NCBI GenBank assembly: GCA_018823835.1
Contig: JAHJHT010000002.1
Location: forward strand, 62,001 to 126,000
Direction of reading: 5' to 3'
DNA: 64,000 nt
DNA from: Alphaproteobacteria bacterium
GTDB lineage: Bacteria > Pseudomonadota > Alphaproteobacteria > Rhizobiales > Rhizobiaceae
The notes beneath the pieces were generated by a model. The model was not told the origin of the DNA, searched no databases, and worked only from the letters and a program-made list of their open reading frames with translations. A program made the translations under genes and the position numbers. This document shows, piece after piece, positions 8,592 to 18,711 of the stretch (its first letter is position 1; each line of letters starts with the position of its first letter).

Positions 8592-8667
8592 GAGATTTAC
8601 CGATGATTTACCGGCCGAGTGCACTCTGCCTGAGCGGACCCGTCAACAGTACCGCAGCAGGCAACAG

Positions 8668-8709
8668 GCCCGTCGCTCTACTTCTGACTTCAACTGTAGA
8701 GCGACGGGC
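8668..8709. repeat. 14-bp perfect inverted repeat
   Basis: GCCCGTCGCTCTAC (8668-8681) / GTAGAGCGACGGGC (8696-8709). Confidence 0.85.
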
Positions 8710-8796
8710 ACTGTTCTGCGAAATCTACGGAACCAACCCCAAGCCTACGAATTGGTGAACCAGCGCCGCTGGGAGGCACGCCCATGGGTGCTGGTA

Positions 8797-8833
8797 GAGA
8801 GCCGAGTGCGTCCAGGAGGAGTGCTCGGCTCTC
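8797..8833. repeat. 10-bp perfect inverted repeat
   Basis: GAGAGCCGAG (8797-8806) / CTCGGCTCTC (8824-8833), just 3' of the 8839-9033 ORF. Confidence 0.8.
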
Positions 8834-8838
8834 CCAAT

Positions 8839-9033
8839 TCACGCTAGGAAGCGCCTCAGTCTCTCCCTCAATGTTTCCTCGTCGGTGACACCGCGCCTAA
8901 ACAGGTTCATTACACTCAAAGCTACATTGTCACGCTCGTTAGCCGTGACGCCGTGGTCTATGCAGTAGTCGTCGAGAACCCTCTGCAGCATTGCCAACTC
9001 TTCGGGGTTGACCTCGTTCCTGAACCGCTCCAT
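8839..9033 (-). CDS. Small hypothetical protein (64 aa)
   Basis: Compact ORF MERFRNEVNPEELAMLQRVLDDYCIDHGV... Confidence 0.55.
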   Translation of the reverse strand: MERFRNEVNPEELAMLQRVLDDYCIDHGVTANERDNVALSVMNLFRRGVTDEETLRERLRRFLA

Positions 9034-9127
9034 GGCCCAATCTCCATCTGAAGCAGCTAATTTGCTCGCATTGACGCCGCCGTGCGAGTCATAGATTCAT
9101 GCCCTTTGGAGAAGGGTTACACGCAGA

Positions 9128-9373
9128 ATGACCGGACTAGCTTGGACCATTGCGGAACTGATAGCCGAGAAAATAACCGTCACCGTTTATTGCCAGGCGG
9201 ACGGCTGCGGCTACAACCAGGAGCTTGACCTCAACCAACTGGCCGCAGAGTTCGGCCCGGATGCACGGGCCATGGCAGCGGACTTGGCGCCCAAACTGAC
9301 GTGCTGGATGTGCGGCTCGAAGGATATCAGCCTAATCTACTCGCCGAAAACACGGACGCCATCGAGGGAATAA
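9128..9373 (+). CDS. Small putative zinc-ribbon-like protein
   Basis: CQADGC ... CWMC cysteine pairs. Confidence 0.55.
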   Translation: MTGLAWTIAELIAEKITVTVYCQADGCGYNQELDLNQLAAEFGPDARAMAADLAPKLTCWMCGSKDISLIYSPKTRTPSRE

Positions 9374-9439
9374 CCTTCCTTCGTCTCGACTACGGACGAT
9401 ATCCAGCATAAAATCGATCTTGTTGCAAAGGAGGTTTGG

Positions 9440-9985
9440 ATGCGACTAGCTACTCTCGCTTTGTTTCCGACGATTCTATTTGCCCTTAACGCTTCAGCTC
9501 AGGCCACTGACTATCCCAGCTTCACAATAATTGGGCTGGTCGGCGGTACGGAATACCTTTTCCAGTCCGACGCCACGGGGGTCGCAAAAGCAAAACCGCC
9601 TGGAAACGACTTCGCATCGTTTCACGCACTATCAGTAGACTCAAACTGGAGTCAGCTTCATTTCAAATACTCCTGCGTCTACAGCAAAGCTCCCTCAACC
9701 AACGTAACTTTGATTGAAACGCCCACGTACGAAGAAGGTACTTCGTGCCCTAAGGACGGGGACTCTGGAAACAGCCATTTTGTCAGAGCAATCAAAATTA
9801 CCCTAGAGGGGGTCGAAGCCCCCAATTACATCATGAGCGCCCAATGCTGGCTGGGTTTTTTTCAGCAGCCTGGCGTGCATGAAACGCTTACGGCGGTGGG
9901 GTCTGGCGAGTGGTGTGGTCGTCAATTGGGTGGGGCCGACAAGGAGTGGATCAGCTGGATAGAGGTGCGGCTACGGAAGAGGTAA
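9440..9985 (+). CDS. Hypothetical secreted protein
   Basis: Signal-peptide-like N-terminus MRLATLALFPTILFALNASAQA; GGAGG upstream. Confidence 0.6.
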   Translation: MRLATLALFPTILFALNASAQATDYPSFTIIGLVGGTEYLFQSDATGVAKAKPPGNDFASFHALSVDSNWSQLHFKYSCVYSKAPSTNVTLIETPTYEEGTSCPKDGDSGNSHFVRAIKITLEGVEAPNYIMSAQCWLGFFQQPGVHETLTAVGSGEWCGRQLGGADKEWISWIEVRLRKR

Positions 9986-10114
9986 TCGCCCAATGCTAGC
10001 TCGGCCACACGGCGCGCTACGTGAGATCATGTCAGAAAAATCCCGCCAGTCTCTACTGAAATGTTGCTATCGCGTTGCTACGCTGGGACTTTTCGAGAAG
10101 AGACTGTAGTTTTT

Positions 10115-11707
10115 TTATAATATTATCAGCGGTTTATAAGACGCAGCAAAAAGGCGCATCCATCCCTTGAACCAGCGGGTCCGCTGCGGCAGCCAGGTGT
10201 CGAAGTTGTCAGGTGCCGGCTCGACGGTCGGACAGGCGATGGTCTGCGTGCGGTAGCTGAAGCGGGCGAGGCGGACGCCGAGATCGGCATCCTCGGTGAC
10301 GTTGAACGGGTCCCAGCCGCCGATACGGTCGAGAACCGAGCGGCGGAAATGGTTCGAGGTGCCGCCGAGCGGCAGCAGAAGCCGGCGGACCGACAGCCAC
10401 GGCAGCAGGGCGCGAAACAGCGAGGCATACTCGAACCCGAACATGCGGGCGACGGGGCCCGCCCCCCAATTGGCGATCTCGAGCGGTGCCTGGACGCATC
10501 CGACATCCGGCCCCGCCGCCTCGAAGGCCTGAAACGCGGCGATGAGTTGCGAGGGGTCGGGACAGTCCTCGGCGTCGTAGAGGGCGACGTAGTTGCCGCT
10601 TGCCAGCGGCAGCGCATAGCAAAGTGCCTTCGGCTTGGTGCGCGGTCCGCCGACCGGGACGCGGACGATCTCGAAATGGCGCGGAAGATCCAGCGACCCT
10701 AACGCGGCAAGCGTGGCCGCGTCATCGGCCTCGCAGACAAGCTTGATGTCGAGGCGGTCCCGCGGCCAGTCGAGCGCCTTGAGCGCGACAACGAGCCCCG
10801 GCACGCTCTCGGCCTCGTCGTATAGCGCGACGAGCACGGAATAGGTCGGCAGGCGCGCCCGTGAAACGGCGGAGATCGGAGCGGTAGCATGCGTCTGCGG
10901 CGAGCAGAGTGCGGCAAACCGCAGCCCGACGCAGGCAAAGAAGAAGAACGACAGGAAAATATGCAGCGCCGTCCAGGCTTCGAAAGGCGCCAGCAGGGTG
11001 GCCGCCGGCACCGCAACGAGGACTGCGCCGACGACGAAGCCCTGCCAGGCATTGGCGACGATGCGCGCAGAGAACTGCGGAAACCTGTCGAAGAGGTCTC
11101 CGGTCGCATGCTGCGCCAGCAGCGGCCGCATGCGCACGGAAAGCGCGCGCCTGAGTTCCTTTGGCAAGACAATCCTGAGACGACCCCTGATCCTCGGATA
11201 GCGCTCGACGAGACGGCGCAGGTGGCCAAGATCGAGTCGGTCCGGCGCAACGAGGTAGGTCGTCGAACCATCGGGCTCTTCCTGCTTGACGGGAAAATGC
11301 CAGGAGGCGCGGCTCAGCAGCGACAGGGCTGCCGCTTCGTTGACGATCAGCCTGTCGGGGTCGATGCGCTCCGTGAAGCCAAGCCCCAGCTCAGCCGCCA
11401 GCGCACGGTAGAAGGCGCCCTCCCCGACAAGCCCGGAGTCGATCAGTTCGAACTGGAAGCTGTGGCCGTTGCGGCGAGCGAGCGCGGCGATCCAGGAGGC
11501 CTGATCGATGGACAGCGGCAGACGCTGCAGCAAGGGGAGCCAGTCCAGCAGCTCGGGGAACAACTGGCAGGCGAGGCGCTGACGCCCGTCGATGCGCCGT
11601 CTGTCGCTGGAGGGGCCAGTAGCGGGCGGGTGCGCCTGCAACCGGTCGCTGTGATGAGCCAAACGTGCAAATGACGGCGGCTCAGACAGCCCCACGGCCG
11701 ACCCCAC
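10115..11707 (-). CDS. GT2-family (cellulose-synthase-like) glycosyltransferase, apparently C-terminally truncated
   Basis: ALYDAEDCPDPSQL, EDADLGVRLARFSYRT and QRTRWFKGWM motifs; protein ends shortly after the QxxRW motif. Confidence 0.8.
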   Translation of the reverse strand: MGSAVGLSEPPSFARLAHHSDRLQAHPPATGPSSDRRRIDGRQRLACQLFPELLDWLPLLQRLPLSIDQASWIAALARRNGHSFQFELIDSGLVGEGAFYRALAAELGLGFTERIDPDRLIVNEAAALSLLSRASWHFPVKQEEPDGSTTYLVAPDRLDLGHLRRLVERYPRIRGRLRIVLPKELRRALSVRMRPLLAQHATGDLFDRFPQFSARIVANAWQGFVVGAVLVAVPAATLLAPFEAWTALHIFLSFFFFACVGLRFAALCSPQTHATAPISAVSRARLPTYSVLVALYDEAESVPGLVVALKALDWPRDRLDIKLVCEADDAATLAALGSLDLPRHFEIVRVPVGGPRTKPKALCYALPLASGNYVALYDAEDCPDPSQLIAAFQAFEAAGPDVGCVQAPLEIANWGAGPVARMFGFEYASLFRALLPWLSVRRLLLPLGGTSNHFRRSVLDRIGGWDPFNVTEDADLGVRLARFSYRTQTIACPTVEPAPDNFDTWLPQRTRWFKGWMRLFAASYKPLIIL

Positions 11708-11986
11708 CTTGAAAGCCTACGCGATACATTGCGGCTCCCCGCCACTCTGCTTTCGTACACTTAACAACTACTTAATCATACTTTAACTTGCGTATTCCCC
11801 GCAATAGACGATTTGTTGTCCTTCCCGATCAGCTTTCTCGACTTGCCTCTCGTTGCCGTCCGGGCGCATTTCCCGGGCAGAGGAGCCATGGAACTTCGGG
11901 CAGTTTTCGGTTGCGGTGCATGGCGTTTCGCCCGAAAAGCCCTATAGGGTGAGCCTTCCTTCCGGACGACACGACAAGGTCGCTGC

Positions 11987-12826
11987 ATGAGATTTCGATC
12001 GATCGTTCTGCTAATGACGGCGCTGGCGTTTGGCACAACCGCCGCGCAAGCGGCCGAGCCACTGGCGCCCATGTTCTGGGACAGCAAGGAGCGGCTTCCA
12101 CGCCCCGATCTCAGCGGACTGAAGCGCCTGCGCTTTCTGACGACGACCGATTTTCCGCCCTTCAACTTTCTCGACGGTGCCGGACGGCTTTCCGGCTTCC
12201 ACATCGACCTGGCGCGCGAGATCTGCACCGAACTCGACATCTCGGAAAAATGCGAAGTCCAGGTTATGCCATGGGCGGGGCTGGAGCAGGCGCTGATCAG
12301 CGGCCGCGGCGAGGCGATCATCGCCGGCATCGCGGTGACCGAGGAATCGCGCTCGAAATACGCCTTCTCGCGGCCCTACCTGCAGTTTCCGGCGCGCTTC
12401 GCCATGCTGAAGACCAAGGCGCTTTCGGAGCCGATCTACGACAAGGTTCAGGGCGAGCGCATCGGCGTGCTAGCCGGCTCGGGCCATGAGCAGATGCTGC
12501 GCGACTATTTTCCCGGCGTGCAGGTGGTGACCTATACCAGGCAGGACTGGCTGCAGGCCGACCTGAAGGCCGGCAAGATCGCCGGCACGTTCGGCGACGG
12601 CATGCGGCTCGCCTTCTGGCTGGCCGGGTCTGACGCCGGCGGCTGCTGTCGCTTTGTTGGCGGGCCCTACCTGGCGCCCGAGTATCTCGGCACCGGACTG
12701 GCGATCGCCACGGAAATCGACGATCCGCTGCTCACCGCCGCCTTCGACTATGCGCTGCAGCAGATTGCCGTAAAGGGCCGGTTCGCCGAGCTGTACCTGC
12801 GCTATTTCCCGGTCAGCTTCTACTGA
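11987..12826 (+). CDS. ABC transporter periplasmic (amino-acid-type) substrate-binding protein
   Basis: Signal peptide, then TTDFPPFNFLDGAGRLSGFHIDLAREIC ... AIIAGIAVTEESRSKYAFSRPY. Confidence 0.85.
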   Translation: MRFRSIVLLMTALAFGTTAAQAAEPLAPMFWDSKERLPRPDLSGLKRLRFLTTTDFPPFNFLDGAGRLSGFHIDLAREICTELDISEKCEVQVMPWAGLEQALISGRGEAIIAGIAVTEESRSKYAFSRPYLQFPARFAMLKTKALSEPIYDKVQGERIGVLAGSGHEQMLRDYFPGVQVVTYTRQDWLQADLKAGKIAGTFGDGMRLAFWLAGSDAGGCCRFVGGPYLAPEYLGTGLAIATEIDDPLLTAAFDYALQQIAVKGRFAELYLRYFPVSFY

Positions 12827-13649
12827 GCCGGCGGCCGACCCGCCTGAACGGCAGGACAAGTGACCACCAGAGGCCGGCAGGCCTGTCGTCGCGATACTCG
12901 TTGAGGCCAATGTTGATGCCCTCCTGGCCGAGCGCAGGAGCATGCACATAGGTGGACAGAAGACGGTCCCAGAAGGCGAAGTTGAAGCCGTAGTTGGAAT
13001 CGGTCTCGGCCGGATTGGTCGAATGATGAACGCGGTGCATGTCGGGCGTCACGATGACCCGCCGCAGGATGGCGTCGACGCGGTCGGGCAGCCTGACGTT
13101 GGAATGGTTGAACATCGAAGTGCCGTTGAGCACGATCTCGAAGATCAGCACCGAGACGACCGGCGCACCGAGGGCGATCACGATGGCCGCCTTCCACAGC
13201 ATGGAGAGCAGGATTTCCAGCGGATGGAAGCGCAGCGCGGTGGTCACGTCGAAACCGGTGTCGGCGTGGTGCATGCGGTGGATGCGCCAGAGCAGCGGGA
13301 TCTTGTGGCTGACGAGATGCTCGAACCAGACGGCAAAATCGAGCACCACGAAGGCGATGATGCCCGCAATGACGCCGTTCAGCCCGGCGAGGCGCATCAG
13401 GCCGTAGCCGTTGGCCTCGGCCCACAGCGCGGCACCAACGGCGGCGGCGGGAAACACGATCCGCAGAAGCGCCGACGACAGGATGACGATCGACAGGTTG
13501 GTGAGCCAGCGGCGCGACTTCAGAGCGCCGCGCATCTCCGGCCTTTCGAGGCGCGGCGACCAGAGCTCAAAAGCGGCCATCGAGCCGAAGATCGCCAGGA
13601 AGGCGACGAGGCGGATCGTCGCCTCGGATTCCAGCATGCCGCCCGTCAT
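12813..13649 (-). CDS. Sterol desaturase / fatty acid hydroxylase family protein
   Basis: Histidine motifs EHLVSHK, HRMHHAD, HRVHHS with TM segments. Confidence 0.85.
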   Translation of the reverse strand: MTGGMLESEATIRLVAFLAIFGSMAAFELWSPRLERPEMRGALKSRRWLTNLSIVILSSALLRIVFPAAAVGAALWAEANGYGLMRLAGLNGVIAGIIAFVVLDFAVWFEHLVSHKIPLLWRIHRMHHADTGFDVTTALRFHPLEILLSMLWKAAIVIALGAPVVSVLIFEIVLNGTSMFNHSNVRLPDRVDAILRRVIVTPDMHRVHHSTNPAETDSNYGFNFAFWDRLLSTYVHAPALGQEGINIGLNEYRDDRPAGLWWSLVLPFRRVGRRLSRS

Positions 13650-13668
13650 CAGCCGGTCCTGCCGGCGA

Positions 13669-14082
13669 TCATGTCAGGCTCCGCGTGCGGGCCTTGTTGC
13701 CGCGCTCGATGGCGGCAACCGTCAGCTGGTCGATCTTCAGATGCTGGCGCAGCATTTGCAGCACGCGCAGTTCCTCCATGCGCATCTCATGGTCGACCGC
13801 GGCGACCTCGAATGCGGCAGCATAGGCGGTGTCATGCAGCCTTTCGGGGATGGCCTGGCGTGCGAGCTTGAGCACTCCGTCGAGCCCGCCATCCTCGTGC
13901 AGAAGCTGCTGGCAGTCCTGCGCCACACGGACCAGGTCGTTCTGCCTGAAATCCTCGAAGACCGGCCAGGTGCGCACCACCTCGCCGATGCGTGCGAGTT
14001 CGGCGTCGGTCATGTCGCGGTCGGACGCCGACGTTACAACCATCAGATAGATCAACGCCTCGTGAGCGCCCGGTCTGGCCAT
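13669..14082 (-). CDS. TerB-like tellurite resistance family protein
   Basis: Acidic helical protein DMTDAELARIGEVVRTWPVF... AAFEVAAVDHEMRMEELRVLQMLRQHLKI; start trimmed to MARPGAHEA. Confidence 0.7.
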   Translation of the reverse strand: MARPGAHEALIYLMVVTSASDRDMTDAELARIGEVVRTWPVFEDFRQNDLVRVAQDCQQLLHEDGGLDGVLKLARQAIPERLHDTAYAAAFEVAAVDHEMRMEELRVLQMLRQHLKIDQLTVAAIERGNKARTRSLT

Positions 14083-14229
14083 ATCTTTCTCCCTCAATCC
14101 TGGAATAGGTAAGAGCCGCGCTGCGGCACCGCAATGAAAAACCGGGTGCATCGTTGACGCACCGGGTCTGGTTTCATAGAGAACGGCGCTACCGACCGGC
14201 CCAGCCGGCCACAATCAGGAATTTCCCAT

Positions 14230-15882
14230 ATGGCGGGATCAACCGACATCGATCTCACTCCCGACGTGCTCGCCGCGGCGGCCGAAAGCAAGGCCTGGCC
14301 GTTCGAGGAGGCGCGCAAGATCATCGCGCGCTACAAGGGCAAGGACTGGCCCGACACCATCCTGTTCGAGACCGGCTACGGGCCGTCCGGCCTGCCGCAT
14401 ATCGGCACCTTTGGCGAGGTTGCGCGCACCACCATGGTTCGGCACGCCTTCCGCGTGCTGACCGGGGACAAGGTGCCGACCAGGCTGCTCTGCTTCTCCG
14501 ACGACATGGACGGCATGCGCAAGATTCCGGACAATGTGCCGGACCGCGCCTTCCTGGAGCCGCACCTGCACAAGCCGCTGACCGCGGTGCCGAACCCGTT
14601 CGGCGGCGACTACAAGAGCTTTGGCGACCACAACAACGCGATGCTTTGCCGCTTCCTCGACACGTTCGGCTTCGACTACGAGTTCGCCAGCGCGACGGAG
14701 TACTACAAGTCGGGCCGTTTCGACGACGTGCTGGTGCGCGCGGTGGCGCACTACGACGACATCATGAAGGTGATGCTGCCGACGCTCGGGCCCGAACGCC
14801 AGGCGACCTACAGCCCCTTCCTGCCGCTGTCGCCGAAGACCGGCCGCGTGCTCTACGTGCCGATGAAGTCGGTGGACGCCAAGGCGGGCACCATCACCTT
14901 CCTCGACGAGGACGGCGAGGAAACCACGCTACCGGTGACCGGCGGCGCGGTGAAGCTGCAATGGAAGCCGGACTTCGGCATGCGCTGGGCGGCCCTCAAC
15001 GTCGACTTCGAGATGTTCGGCAAGGACCACCAGACCAACGCCGTCATCTACGATCGGATTTGCAACATTCTCGGCGGACGGGCGCCGGAGCATTTCGTCT
15101 ACGAACTGTTCCTCGACGACATCGGCCAGAAGATCTCGAAGTCCAAGGGCAACGGCATCACCATCGACGAGTGGCTGGCCTACGCGCCGACCGAAAGCCT
15201 CGGCCTCTACATGTACCAGAAGCCGAAGACGGCGAAGCGGCTCTATTTCGACGTCATCCCGAAGGCCGTCGACGAGTACTACACCTACCTGTCGGCCTAT
15301 TTCCGGCAGGACTGGAAGGACAGGCTGAACAACCCGGTCTGGCACATGCATGATGGAAATCCGCCGAAGGTGGACATGCCGGTGCCCTTCTCGCTGCTGC
15401 TCAACCTCGTCAGCGCCTCGAACGCCCAGAACAAGGACGTTCTGTGGGGCTTCATCTCGCGCTATTCCAAGGGCGCATCGCCCGAGACACACCCCGAACT
15501 CGACCGGCTGGTCGGCTACGCGATCCGCTACTTCGACGATTTCGTGCGGCCGGCGAAGGTGTTCAGGGCGGCCGACGACGTCGAGCGCCATGCGCTGACG
15601 GTGCTGCTCGAGAAACTGGAGACGCTGCCCGACGATGCCGACGGCGAGGCGATCCAGAACGCCAGCCTGAACGCCGCGCGCACCATCGAGCGCTACCAGG
15701 ATCATTCCAAGAAGAGCCCGGAGGGTGGGCCCGGCGTTTCGGGCGCCTTCTTCCAGATGATCTATCAGGTGCTGATCGGCCAGGAGCGCGGTCCGCGCTT
15801 CGGCTCCTTCGCAGCACTCTACGGCATCGGCGAGACCCGGGCGCTGATCGAGAAGGCGCTCGCCGGCAAGCTCGCCGCCTGA
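14230..15882 (+). CDS. lysS: Lysine--tRNA ligase, class I
   Basis: Class I motifs HIGTFGEV and [29 protein letters not shown]. Confidence 0.93.
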   Translation: MAGSTDIDLTPDVLAAAAESKAWPFEEARKIIARYKGKDWPDTILFETGYGPSGLPHIGTFGEVARTTMVRHAFRVLTGDKVPTRLLCFSDDMDGMRKIPDNVPDRAFLEPHLHKPLTAVPNPFGGDYKSFGDHNNAMLCRFLDTFGFDYEFASATEYYKSGRFDDVLVRAVAHYDDIMKVMLPTLGPERQATYSPFLPLSPKTGRVLYVPMKSVDAKAGTITFLDEDGEETTLPVTGGAVKLQWKPDFGMRWAALNVDFEMFGKDHQTNAVIYDRICNILGGRAPEHFVYELFLDDIGQKISKSKGNGITIDEWLAYAPTESLGLYMYQKPKTAKRLYFDVIPKAVDEYYTYLSAYFRQDWKDRLNNPVWHMHDGNPPKVDMPVPFSLLLNLVSASNAQNKDVLWGFISRYSKGASPETHPELDRLVGYAIRYFDDFVRPAKVFRAADDVERHALTVLLEKLETLPDDADGEAIQNASLNAARTIERYQDHSKKSPEGGPGVSGAFFQMIYQVLIGQERGPRFGSFAALYGIGETRALIEKALAGKLAA

Positions 15883-15884
15883 TC

Positions 15885-16688
15885 TTACTCGGCGAGGATC
15901 GTCTGGTCCTCGAAGACCGGCGCTGCGGGGGCAGGAACCGCGCCCAGTCCCGACGTGTCGGGCGGGGCGCCGAAGATGCCCATGCCGGCGAGCCTCGCCT
16001 TTTCCTCGGCCTCGACATAGGGACCGCCGGGCGCGGCGCGGGCCCAGCCGTTCGAGACCAGCCATGCGCCCGCGTCCTGCTTGCCGAGGCGGCAGGGCGC
16101 GATGATGTGAACGGCATCGACGCCTTCAGGCACCTTGCAGACCAAGGCGCGGCCGCGCAGCCAGAGCCGGAAGGCTGCGCGGGCACGGGCGCCGCACGGC
16201 CATGCCACGCCATCGGTGAGGCAGGTCTCGTCGGCCGCCAGCCCCTCCGTGCCGGCGATCGAGATGGTGTGGTCCATGGACTGGAAGACCGCCGACTCCG
16301 TGGCAACGGGCCGGAAGAAGGGCGTCCCGCTCCACTTGTTCGATGACTTCGGCTTGGGCGGCGGCGGCAGGGCGAGGCTGAGCTGGGAGAGCGGGTCGCG
16401 CGGCGCCTCGCGCTGCAACTCCCGCAGGTCGACCTGCGGCGGCGCGACGATTTTCGGCGCGACAAGCCGCGACTGCGCCGGCGCGGCCGGGACGGCGGCG
16501 GTAGGCGCGCTGTCGGGTGCTCCCGGTGCGATCGGAACGTCTGGCTGATCCGTGCTTACGGCGAGTTCCGCTTGGTCCGGCGGATCGAATGATAGTGCTT
16601 CCTGCGACGCGATCATGCCGCCGCCAAGCGAAATGACGGCACCACCGATGAGGAGAGACAGGGCGGCGAGGATCGGCGCGCTTCGCAT
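15885..16688 (-). CDS. Thermonuclease-like (SNase) family protein
   Basis: C-terminal SNase-like DGVAWPCGARARAAFRLWLRG ... GAWLVSNGWARAAPGGPYVEAEEKARLAGMGIFG; N-terminal TM and Pro/Ala linker. Confidence 0.65.
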   Translation of the reverse strand: MRSAPILAALSLLIGGAVISLGGGMIASQEALSFDPPDQAELAVSTDQPDVPIAPGAPDSAPTAAVPAAPAQSRLVAPKIVAPPQVDLRELQREAPRDPLSQLSLALPPPPKPKSSNKWSGTPFFRPVATESAVFQSMDHTISIAGTEGLAADETCLTDGVAWPCGARARAAFRLWLRGRALVCKVPEGVDAVHIIAPCRLGKQDAGAWLVSNGWARAAPGGPYVEAEEKARLAGMGIFGAPPDTSGLGAVPAPAAPVFEDQTILAE

Positions 16689-16702
16689 CGCGACCGGGGG
16701 AC

Positions 16703-17350
16703 CTACTGGCTCGCCCAGACGATGCGCGCCAGCCATTCGACCTCGGCGGCGTCGAGCCGGCGGTCCGGATGTTCCGGATTGAGCGAGACGAGATCGATGA
16801 TGCTGGCGGTGCGGCGCTGCAGCACCTTGGCCATGACCTCCCCGGAACTCGTCTTGACCACGACGCGGTCGCCCTTGCGGACCGCCGCATGCGGCTGCAC
16901 GACAAGCACGTCGCCATGGCGGTAGAGCGGCAGCATGGAATCGCCCTGCACCTGCAGCGCATAGGAGCCCTCGCCCGACTGCGCAGGCAGTTCGATCAGG
17001 TCCCAGCCCTGCCCGGCCGGAAAGCCGGCATCGTCGAAGAAGCCGCCCGCACCCGCCTGTGCGAAGCCGAGCAGCGGGACGGTTGAGGGCTGGACCGGCA
17101 GCGGGCGATCGCCAGACGGCTTGCCTTCGACCAGCGACAGGAACTCGTCGAGCGAGGAATTGGTCGCCTCGATGATCTTGGCGACCGATTCCGTCGACGG
17201 CCAGCGCGGCCGGCCGTCGGAGGACTGGCGCTTCGACTTGTTGAAGGCGGTCGAGTCGAGGCCGGCCCGCTTGGCAAGGCCGGACGCCGACAGCGAATAA
17301 CGTTCGGCCAGCGCGTCGATCGCGGCCCAGACACGGTCATGCGAGAGCAT
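16703..17350 (-). CDS. HTH regulator with S24 (LexA/CI-like) peptidase domain
   Basis: YSLSASGLAKRAGLDSTAFNKSKR HTH; QVQGDSMLPLYRHGDVLVV ... RKGDRVVVKTSSGEVMAKVL. Confidence 0.88.
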   Translation of the reverse strand: MLSHDRVWAAIDALAERYSLSASGLAKRAGLDSTAFNKSKRQSSDGRPRWPSTESVAKIIEATNSSLDEFLSLVEGKPSGDRPLPVQPSTVPLLGFAQAGAGGFFDDAGFPAGQGWDLIELPAQSGEGSYALQVQGDSMLPLYRHGDVLVVQPHAAVRKGDRVVVKTSSGEVMAKVLQRRTASIIDLVSLNPEHPDRRLDAAEVEWLARIVWASQ

Positions 17351-17440
17351 GGACGCTCCCCGGCAACAGGAAAAAATACCTTTCCTTCCTAGACCAGAGG
17401 AATGCGCTTGTCCAGCCGCCGAGGAAGCCCTGCGCGGGCG

Positions 17441-18061
17441 TCAGGATGCCCGGAACGAAGCACGACCGGTGACCAGCGCGTGCTCCAGCATGTCGAGCCT
17501 GTCCTGGCCCCAGAACGGCTCGCCGTTGAGCACGAAGCAAGGCACGCCGGTGGCGTCGGCGAGGATCGCCTCGCCTGTATTCTGGGTCCGGATGGCCGCG
17601 ACCTCCGGCGTCTTGGCACGCGCCAGCACGGCAGCGGCATCGAAGCCGGCGGCCGACAGGAGGGCGGACAGCGTCGCCTCGTCGGCAATGTCACGCTCGT
17701 CGGCCCAGATAGCGGCAAAGACGCTCGCCATGTAGTCGAGCGGATCGCCGCCATCGGCAATGATGGCGCAGATCGTGTGGTCGGCCAGCGCCGGATTGGT
17801 GGGAAAGAATTTCGGCCTCAGCGTCAGCTTCATGCCGCGCCAGTCGGCGTAGCGCTGCAGCTCGATCAGGCGATAGCGCTGCCGCACCTGGGGGCGATCG
17901 GCAAGGCCGACCTGCCCGGACACCTTGAACATCTCGCCGAGATTGACCGGCTTGACGACAAGATTTGCGCCGTGCCGTGCGGCCAGATCGCAGATGGCGC
18001 CGTGGCCGAGATAGGTCCAGGGTGACACCGAGCTCAGATAGTAGTCGATGGTTGCGGGCAT
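17441..18061 (-). CDS. 2-hydroxychromene-2-carboxylate isomerase (DsbA-like)
   Basis: IDYYLSSVSPWTYLGH ... GVPCFVLNGEPFWGQDRLDML. Confidence 0.88.
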   Translation of the reverse strand: MPATIDYYLSSVSPWTYLGHGAICDLAARHGANLVVKPVNLGEMFKVSGQVGLADRPQVRQRYRLIELQRYADWRGMKLTLRPKFFPTNPALADHTICAIIADGGDPLDYMASVFAAIWADERDIADEATLSALLSAAGFDAAAVLARAKTPEVAAIRTQNTGEAILADATGVPCFVLNGEPFWGQDRLDMLEHALVTGRASFRAS

Positions 18062-18122
18062 GGGGCTTCTCCGTTCAGGCGGACCATAGCCACCGGGTCG
18101 TCCGGCGCAAAGCCCCGGCGGC

Positions 18123-18668
18123 CTAGCTGCCGCCCTTGGCGAGTTGTCGCAGACCGGCGTGCGACCGCATGAAAATGCTTTCGGCCTCGGTCGGCGGGCG
18201 CGGCGAGACCTCGACGCCGAGGGCTGCGTTGAGTTCCTCGACGGCAAGAAAACGCCGGCCGGTGCGGTCGTATATGCCGGCGGTCGTCATCACCAGCGCC
18301 GCCGTCTCGCCATTCTCCAGCACGAAGCGGTGACGGCCGATGACCTGCGTGTCCTCCCAGGTCTCGATGGTGGAGACGACCTCGAACTTTCGCCAGAGCC
18401 GGATCTCGCGCACGAAGACGGCCTGCAGCCCGCCCATCATCGGCGCCCAGCCGTTCTTGCGGGCGAGTCCGAGCAGGCCGGCACGCAGCAGGATGTCGAT
18501 GCGGCCGAGGTCGGCCAGCATCATGTAGCGGGCATTATTGAGATGCATGTTGAGGTCGATGTCGGTCGGCAGGCAGCGGAAGGCCAGCCGGCTTTCGTCG
18601 CCCATGCGGTATTCTCCGCGCGACCGTGCCGACAGCACGGTGCGCGCGAGACGGGCCCAGACATACAT
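18123..18668 (-). CDS. Acyl-CoA thioesterase family (4HBT-like) protein
   Basis: CLPTDIDLNMHLNNARYMMLADLGRIDIL. Confidence 0.85.
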   Translation of the reverse strand: MYVWARLARTVLSARSRGEYRMGDESRLAFRCLPTDIDLNMHLNNARYMMLADLGRIDILLRAGLLGLARKNGWAPMMGGLQAVFVREIRLWRKFEVVSTIETWEDTQVIGRHRFVLENGETAALVMTTAGIYDRTGRRFLAVEELNAALGVEVSPRPPTEAESIFMRSHAGLRQLAKGGS

Positions 18669-18711
18669 GGCTAGCTCCAGTGTCCTCGATGGCGGGGCAG
18701 AGGACGGCCGG

